NCBI RefSeq assembly: GCF_018449575.1
Contig: NZ_JAAVUT010000009.1
Span: forward strand, 179,070-243,069
Reading direction: 5' to 3'
DNA: 64,000 bases
Origin: Sodalis sp. dw_96
GTDB taxonomy: Bacteria; Pseudomonadota; Gammaproteobacteria; Enterobacterales; Enterobacteriaceae
Below the pieces are notes generated by a model. The model worked only from the letters and a program-made list of their open reading frames with translations, did no database searches and was not told where the DNA came from. How positions within the stretch are numbered: the stretch's first letter is position 1; every line of letters begins with the position of its first letter. Positions 58,268-64,000 of the stretch are shown here, piece by piece. The position numbers were made by a program, and so were the translations under genes.

Positions 58268-58690
58268 TCAAATAGGCTGGGTCATCAGGCCTACCGACTT
58301 CACGCCGGCCTGATGCAGCAGATTCAACGCTTTGATAATTTCATCATAGGGCACGTCTTTCGCGCCACCAATCAGGAATACCGTTTTGGGATTGGCCGTA
58401 ATGCGTGATCGCGCCTCGGCAACCACCTGTTCCGGCGGTAATTGCTCCATACGGTTATGGTCTACCACCAAACTGTACTGACCAACGCCCGCCACTTCGA
58501 CGATTACCGGCGGATTATCGTCACTGCTCACCGCTTTCGAATCCGTCGCATCCGGCAGGTCGACTTCGACGCTTTGCGTGATAATGGGCGCCGTAGCCAT
58601 AAAAATAAGTACCAGGACCAACAACACATCGAGTAAGGGAACAATATTGATTTCTGACTTCAGTTCTCTGCGACCGCGTCTCCGGGCCAT
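58268..58690 (-). CDS. tolR: Tol-Pal system protein TolR
   Basis: A 140-residue ExbD-family protein (E. coli 142): short basic cytoplasmic N-terminus (RRGRRELKSEINIVPLLDVLLVLVLIFMATAP) with the proton-carrying Asp in the single helix, then a periplasmic domain. It forms the proton channel with TolQ. Between tolQ and tolA, 54 bases from tolA. Confidence 0.96.
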   Translation of the reverse strand: MARRRGRRELKSEINIVPLLDVLLVLVLIFMATAPIITQSVEVDLPDATDSKAVSSDDNPPVIVEVAGVGQYSLVVDHNRMEQLPPEQVVAEARSRITANPKTVFLIGGAKDVPYDEIIKALNLLHQAGVKSVGLMTQPI

Positions 58691-58704
58691 GTTCTCCCCT
58701 CCTT

Positions 58705-59792
<1,088 letters not shown>

Positions 59793-59924
59793 TGTATATC
59801 CCAGCAACGCAAAACAACGGTGCTTACTATACGCAAGACCGATCACGTTTGGAATAAATTCCCTTTGCTGAATGAAAATAAATATGTAGTGGAGGGTGCG
59901 GCCGCCATAACGCAGCCGCCATTG

Positions 59925-60221
59925 TTAATAAAATACGTAAAACAGCGCCGCCGCCAGCACAATCATGGCCGCCAAGGGCAAAAAGCATAACCGCCAGCCC
60001 CAGCGGCGCGGCCTGAAGCCGGTGCCGTGAATAACCCCGGCGCATACCGCCCAGACCACCAGCAGGTTATGCCAGGCATCCAAATGACTGGTCTGCACGG
60101 CAAAACGCGCCGGCATCCAGAACACACAGCCGGCAAGCACCAGAGCCAGAACCAGCGAAAGAGCCCGCAGCGGGCTCTTATCGGTAATATTATACAGCCG
60201 GTCAACCAGGGTTTTGATCAC
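59925..60221 (-). CDS. ybgE: YbgE, small membrane protein of the cyd operon
   Basis: A 98-residue protein (E. coli 97) with three hydrophobic segments. It begins MIKTLVDRLYNITDKSPLRALSL, continues LDAWHNLLVVWAVCAGVIHGTGFRPR and ends with a hydrophobic helix. It accompanies cydABX; no direct function is known. The GTG start overlaps the cydX stop (GTGA). Confidence 0.92.
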   Translation of the reverse strand: MIKTLVDRLYNITDKSPLRALSLVLALVLAGCVFWMPARFAVQTSHLDAWHNLLVVWAVCAGVIHGTGFRPRRWGWRLCFLPLAAMIVLAAALFYVFY

Positions 60222-60331
60222 CGGACGTCGTTCCCCGGCTGGCTGTCTTCATGATGCTCAAGCGCCAGGGCGGTAATAATGCCGAAGGAGCAGGCCAGAA
60301 GCGTTCCGAGAATCCAAGCAAAATACCACAT
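60218..60331 (-). CDS. cydX: Cytochrome bd-I oxidase small subunit CydX
   Basis: A 37-residue single-helix protein, the E. coli length. It reads MWYFAWILGTLLACSFGIIT then ALALEHHEDSQ and a short polar tail; the near-invariant opening and LALEH are CydX signatures. It stabilises the haem groups of CydAB. ATG 60331 is 15 bases after the cydB stop with GGAGCTG upstream. Its TGA overlaps the ybgE start. Confidence 0.95.
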   Translation of the reverse strand: MWYFAWILGTLLACSFGIITALALEHHEDSQPGNDVR

Positions 60332-60346
60332 TTTTCAGCTCCTTAC

Positions 60347-61486
60347 TTAGTACAGGGTATGCGTGTTTTGTTCCACGTGTTCTTTGGTGATGCGTCCGTA
60401 CATCTTGTAGTAACACCAAATGGTATAGAGCAACACGATAGGCACGAAGATCACCGCGACGCCGGTCATGACTTTCAGCGTCAGCAGGCTTGAAGTGGCA
60501 TCCCACACCGTCAGGCTGGCATTCGGCATCGTGATCGACGGCATGATGAACGGAAACATCGTAATACCCGCCGTAAGAATAATGCAGGCAATGGTCAGCG
60601 AGGAAAAGACGAAGGCCCAGGCCCCCCTGCCGGTACGGGTAAAGATCAGGGTCAGCAGGGGCAGCAGCACGCCCAGCGCCGGTACAATCCACAACAGCGG
60701 ATACTGGTGATATTTCACCATCCATGCGCCGGCCTGATGCGCCACTTCTTTATTCAGCGGGTTGGAAACGCCGTTGGTATCAATGACCGACGTAATAGTA
60801 AAACCGTCGATGCCGTACACCAGCCAGAAGCCGCCCAGCAAGAAGGTCACCAGCGTCAGCAGGCTGGTTACCTGGCTCACGGAGCGGGCGCGCGCCAGCA
60901 GTTCACCTTCTGTACGCATCTGCAGATAGGTGCCGCCCACGGTGAGGAACATGCACAGGCTGACTATACCGGCCAACAGGCCGAACGGGTTAAGCAGTTG
61001 GAAGAAATTACCGGTATAGAACAAACGCAGGAATTCATCCACATGGAACGGCACACCTTGCAGCAGGTTACCGAACGCCACGCCGATAACCACCGGAGGG
61101 ATGAACCCACCGGCGAACAGGCCCCAGTCCCAGACGTTACGCCAGCGGGGATCGTCGATTTTTGACCGGTATTCAAACCCTACCGGCCGGAAAAACAGCG
61201 ATGCCAATACCAGGATCATGGCGATGTAAAAGCCGGAAAACGCGGCGGCATAGACCATCGGCCAGGCGGCGAACAGCGCGCCGCCGGCGGTGATCAACCA
61301 CACCTGATTGCCTTCCCAGTGAGGAGCGATGGTATTGATTAACACCCGGCGTTCGGTATCGGTGCGGCCGAGAAAGCGCATCAGCATGCCGACACCCATG
61401 TCAAAGCCGTCGGTGACGGCAAAGCCTATCAGCAGGACACCGATCAGCACCCACCAGATTAAGCGCAAAACTTCATAGTCAAACAT
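60347..61486 (-). CDS. cydB: Cytochrome bd-I ubiquinol oxidase subunit II
   Basis: A 379-residue inner-membrane protein, the E. coli length, with nine helices. MFDYEVLRLIWWVLIGVLLIGFAVTDGFD at the start (with the conserved Trp/Asp region near haem), GNQVWLITAGGALFAAWP, FRPVGFEYRSK and AHQAGAWMVKYHQYPLLWIVP are typical. With CydA it forms the high-affinity oxidase used at low oxygen. It follows cydA by 16 bases. Confidence 0.97.
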   Translation of the reverse strand: MFDYEVLRLIWWVLIGVLLIGFAVTDGFDMGVGMLMRFLGRTDTERRVLINTIAPHWEGNQVWLITAGGALFAAWPMVYAAAFSGFYIAMILVLASLFFRPVGFEYRSKIDDPRWRNVWDWGLFAGGFIPPVVIGVAFGNLLQGVPFHVDEFLRLFYTGNFFQLLNPFGLLAGIVSLCMFLTVGGTYLQMRTEGELLARARSVSQVTSLLTLVTFLLGGFWLVYGIDGFTITSVIDTNGVSNPLNKEVAHQAGAWMVKYHQYPLLWIVPALGVLLPLLTLIFTRTGRGAWAFVFSSLTIACIILTAGITMFPFIMPSITMPNASLTVWDATSSLLTLKVMTGVAVIFVPIVLLYTIWCYYKMYGRITKEHVEQNTHTLY

Positions 61487-61502
61487 GGCAAAGGCTCCTG
61501 TT

Positions 61503-63071
61503 TTAATGTGCTTGCTGCACGGCGAGCGTCGGCTGCTCGAAGTGATAACGGCCGGTTTTCAGGCTGCTCGGCCCCAAGCGCGCATACTTGAACATCAAAT
61601 ACATTTCCGCCACCAGGAACAGGGTATAAAGCCCGCAGATTAACCCCATGGAGAACAGGATATCTCCCGCCGTCAACGAAGAGTTGGCGACGGCGGTGGG
61701 CAGGATTTCACCAATCGCCCAAGGCTGGCGGCCGTACTCGGCAACAAACCATCCCGCCTCGATGGCAATCCAGGGAATGGGAATACCGTACAGCGCGGCG
61801 CGATGCAGCCAGGGTTTATGGCCGATCCGGTTACGAATCACGCTCCAGAACGACATGGTGATAATGATGAGCATCAGCACGCCCCCCAGCACCATAATGC
61901 GGAATGAGAAGTACAGCGGCGCCACGCGTGGGATGGAATCCCGGGTCGCGCTTTGGATCTGCTCTTCGGTGGCGTTGGCCACATTGTCGGTATAACGCTT
62001 CAACAGCAGGCCGTAACCCAAATCTTGTTTAACCTGGTTGAACTGGCCCAATAACGCCGGATCGGCATTGCCCTGGCGCAATTCCTGCAGCAACGCGTAG
62101 GCTTTCATGCCGTTGCGGATACGAATCTGATGTTGCGCCATCAAATCCTTGATGCCGGTAACCTGCCGGTCCGTCGATCGGGTGGCGATAAGACCCAGGG
62201 CGTAAGGCACACGAATGGAGAAATTATTTCGCTGGGTCGCCTGGTTGGGAATACCGAACAGGGTAAAGGAGGCCGGCGCGGGCTGCGTATCCCACTCGGC
62301 TTCGATGGCTGCCAGTTTGGTTTTTTGCACGTCGCCCATTTCGTAGCCGGATTCATCACCCAGTACGATAACGGACAGAACCGCCGCCATGCCGAACGCC
62401 GCGGCGATGGCGTAGGAACGTTTGGCGAACGCCACATCACGGCCCTTAAGCAGGTAATAGGAACTGATGCCGAGAATGAACATCGCGCCGGTACAATAGC
62501 CCGCGGCCACGGTATGGACGAACTTCACCTGCGCCACCGGATTCAGCACCAGATCGGCGAAACTCACCATCTCCATGCGCATGGTCTGGTAATTGAAATC
62601 CGAGGCGATGGGATTTTGCATCCAGCCGTTGGCCACCAGTATCCACAGCGCGGACAGGTTGGAGCCCAAGGCCACCATCCAGGTGACGGTAAGGTGCTGG
62701 GTTTTGCTCAGGCGATCCCAGCCGAAGAAGAACAAGCCGACAAAGGTGGATTCAAGGAAGAAGGCCATCAATCCTTCAATGGCCAGGGGGGCACCAAATA
62801 TGTCGCCGACGTAGTGGGAGAAATATGACCAGTTGGTTCCGAACTGGAATTCCATGGTCAAGCCGGTGGCTACACCCAGGGCGAAATTGATACCGAACAA
62901 TTTACCCCAGAACTTGGTCATATCTTTATAAATTTGTTTGCCTGACAGGACATATACCGTTTCCATAATGGCGAGTAAAAACGCCAATCCCAGGGTTAGC
63001 GGGACAAATAGAAAGTGGTACATCGCAGTTAAGGCAAACTGTAACCGTGACAGTTCGACGACATCAAACAT
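61503..63071 (-). CDS. cydA: Cytochrome bd-I ubiquinol oxidase subunit I
   Basis: A 522-residue subunit, the E. coli length. His19 ([14 protein letters not shown]) is the haem b595/d ligand, a second His lies in [10 protein letters not shown], Met393-type region [12 protein letters not shown] follows the long Q-loop, and [15 protein letters not shown] is the quinol-oxidase motif. The long Q-loop (residues about 250-380) is the E. coli-type form. AAGGAG precedes ATG 63071. First gene of cydABX-ybgE. Confidence 0.97.
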   Translation of the reverse strand: MFDVVELSRLQFALTAMYHFLFVPLTLGLAFLLAIMETVYVLSGKQIYKDMTKFWGKLFGINFALGVATGLTMEFQFGTNWSYFSHYVGDIFGAPLAIEGLMAFFLESTFVGLFFFGWDRLSKTQHLTVTWMVALGSNLSALWILVANGWMQNPIASDFNYQTMRMEMVSFADLVLNPVAQVKFVHTVAAGYCTGAMFILGISSYYLLKGRDVAFAKRSYAIAAAFGMAAVLSVIVLGDESGYEMGDVQKTKLAAIEAEWDTQPAPASFTLFGIPNQATQRNNFSIRVPYALGLIATRSTDRQVTGIKDLMAQHQIRIRNGMKAYALLQELRQGNADPALLGQFNQVKQDLGYGLLLKRYTDNVANATEEQIQSATRDSIPRVAPLYFSFRIMVLGGVLMLIIITMSFWSVIRNRIGHKPWLHRAALYGIPIPWIAIEAGWFVAEYGRQPWAIGEILPTAVANSSLTAGDILFSMGLICGLYTLFLVAEMYLMFKYARLGPSSLKTGRYHFEQPTLAVQQAH

Positions 63072-63749
63072 TTTGACTCCTTGCTCCTCACAGGATGGAT
63101 CCCACGTGCGGTAATCTGGCGCTTCGATGTGCCGAAGCCCTGCAACAACCCGCGGTGAATAATAAAGACTTTATAATTTTTTCCGGGCTTGGCTTCACCC
63201 GGCAAAACACTGACGCCGATGCATCGGTGCCGGGAAAACAAGAACGGGTTTTAATAAGGCTGCACTATTCAGAATTTTACATTCCACATACTACCCCTCA
63301 ACTTACTTATGATAAATATTTTTTTTCGTGACGGCGGTCGGGAAATGATGTCTCGATCAATTCGACCGTTATAGCTCGCCATTGCCAAAATTGAGATAGC
63401 GCAATTTAGGCTATTTTAATCCTTAAACGTTATAAAAAATCATTGATTTGGCGCAATAATTTCTCATCTATGTTAAATAATATTTCGACTTTAACCTGCC
63501 ATGATGATTTTGTTAAATGTATGTGATTAATAAGATCGGTAAATTACCTGGAAAGAAAAAAATATCTACGCGTTATTTTTAATTTGTTAACAGACAATTA
63601 TTTAATAATGAAATGACGCCATCAATAATGTCGATGACAAGCAGCGATATATGAATTAAATGTAGCTGGATTTTTCTGGGAATGTGGCGAATAAACTCAT
63701 TGACGAAAAAACACCCGAAGCTTGTCCAAATTTTTTGCCCAGGGCATTT
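63072..63749. other. cydA upstream region, AT-rich, no gene seen
   Basis: About 680 bases. From 63290 on it is strongly AT-rich with many GTTAA/TTAAC motifs (e.g. near 63473, 63512 and 63586) of the kind found in ArcA-controlled cyd promoters, but I cannot single out an operator. A 78-codon frame at 63095-63331 is not convincing. A long cydA leader is likely. Confidence 0.5.
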
Positions 63750-64000
63750 TGAAGGGAACGCGCGCGATCACTAATCGTGCAACAAACCTGTTAAAGGGAG
63801 AGCGCGCCGATGAGGTCGAAGCGGGCGTGGTTTTTCCGCCCGCCGGAGTGCCTCATGGCACGCTAGGCCCGCTATCACTGAAGCCTGAAGGCCCGCGATC
63901 ACCGAGCCTGCAACAAACCTGTTAAAGGGAGAGCGCGCCTATGAGGTCGAAGCGGGCGTGGTTTTTCCTCCCGCCGGAGTGCCTCATGGCACGCTAGGCC
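63750..64000 (+). repeat. 107-bp-family hairpin repeat, locus 3 (continues past the window)
   Basis: TTAAAGGGAG anchors at 63791 and 63922, 131 bases apart because ~24 bases (GCCCGCGATCACCGAGCC region) are added between units. Each has GGAG, then AGCG/CGCT, GCC/GGC, ATGAGG/CCTCAT and GCGGGCG/CGCCCGC stems (one mismatch near the loop in the second). A partial, decayed unit starts at about 63750. Confidence 0.85.

Overview
This window comes from a gammaproteobacterium of the order Enterobacterales. It carries most of the gene neighbourhood found around 17 min of the E. coli chromosome (rhlE, ybhL, moa, ybhK, uvrB, bio, ybhB, pgl, ybhA, mod, acrZ, gal, gpmA, aroG, ybgS, zitB, nadA, lysine tRNAs, cpoB-pal-tol, ybgC, cydAB), and the proteins look close to E. 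coli in length and motif. It is not E. coli. Several genes expected at these positions are absent (moaB, pnuC, tcyL/tcyJ), others are inserted (dusC, dcyD-tcyN, an orphan UrtE-like ATPase, ddlA, two unknown ORFs), and intergenic DNA is rich in repeats. A Sodalis-like or related lineage with partial gene loss would fit, but that is inference.

Layout. 1-5.4 kb: end of an EmrB-like efflux pump with its outer-membrane factor, a YjcB-type membrane protein, a TetR-controlled NTF2-like gene and a glutathione S-transferase. 5.5-10.5 kb: a minus-strand operon of an ABC importer plus GpdQ phosphodiesterase behind a Pho box, suggesting phosphate scavenging from glycerophosphodiesters. 10.5-17 kb: DUF1345 protein, dusC, rhlE, tcyN, dcyD, ybhL. 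17-20.7 kb: moaACDE with a structured leader and a ModE palindrome, then ybhK. 20.8-29.6 kb: uvrB with a LexA-like box, an orphan ATPase, and the divergent bioA / bioBFCD pair with a BirA operator. 29.7-34.7 kb: curA, a DJ-1 protein, ybhB, pgl, ybhA. 34.7-43.2 kb: modABC, modE and modF, split by ddlA, two unknown ORFs and acrZ. 43.2-48.6 kb: galETKM with three Gal operators, then gpmA. 48.8-53.4 kb: aroG, ybgS, zitB, nadA. 53.4-63.1 kb: two lysine tRNAs with degenerate copies, the Tol-Pal envelope system and the cytochrome bd operon.

The most striking signal is a dispersed repeat of about 107 bp present at three loci (12.3, 32.0 and 63.8 kb), tandemly arrayed with an exact 107-bp period at two of them. 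Each copy can fold into the same hairpin of about 63 nt with GGAG immediately 5' of it. Between loci the stem bases change in compensating pairs at three positions. This argues that the hairpin itself is maintained, and it resembles an outsized REP-type element. Other items worth attention are a lysine tRNA remnant with an insertion in its T-arm, the ddlA/unknown-ORF insertion inside the mod region, the dismantled cystine importer, and the third Gal operator.
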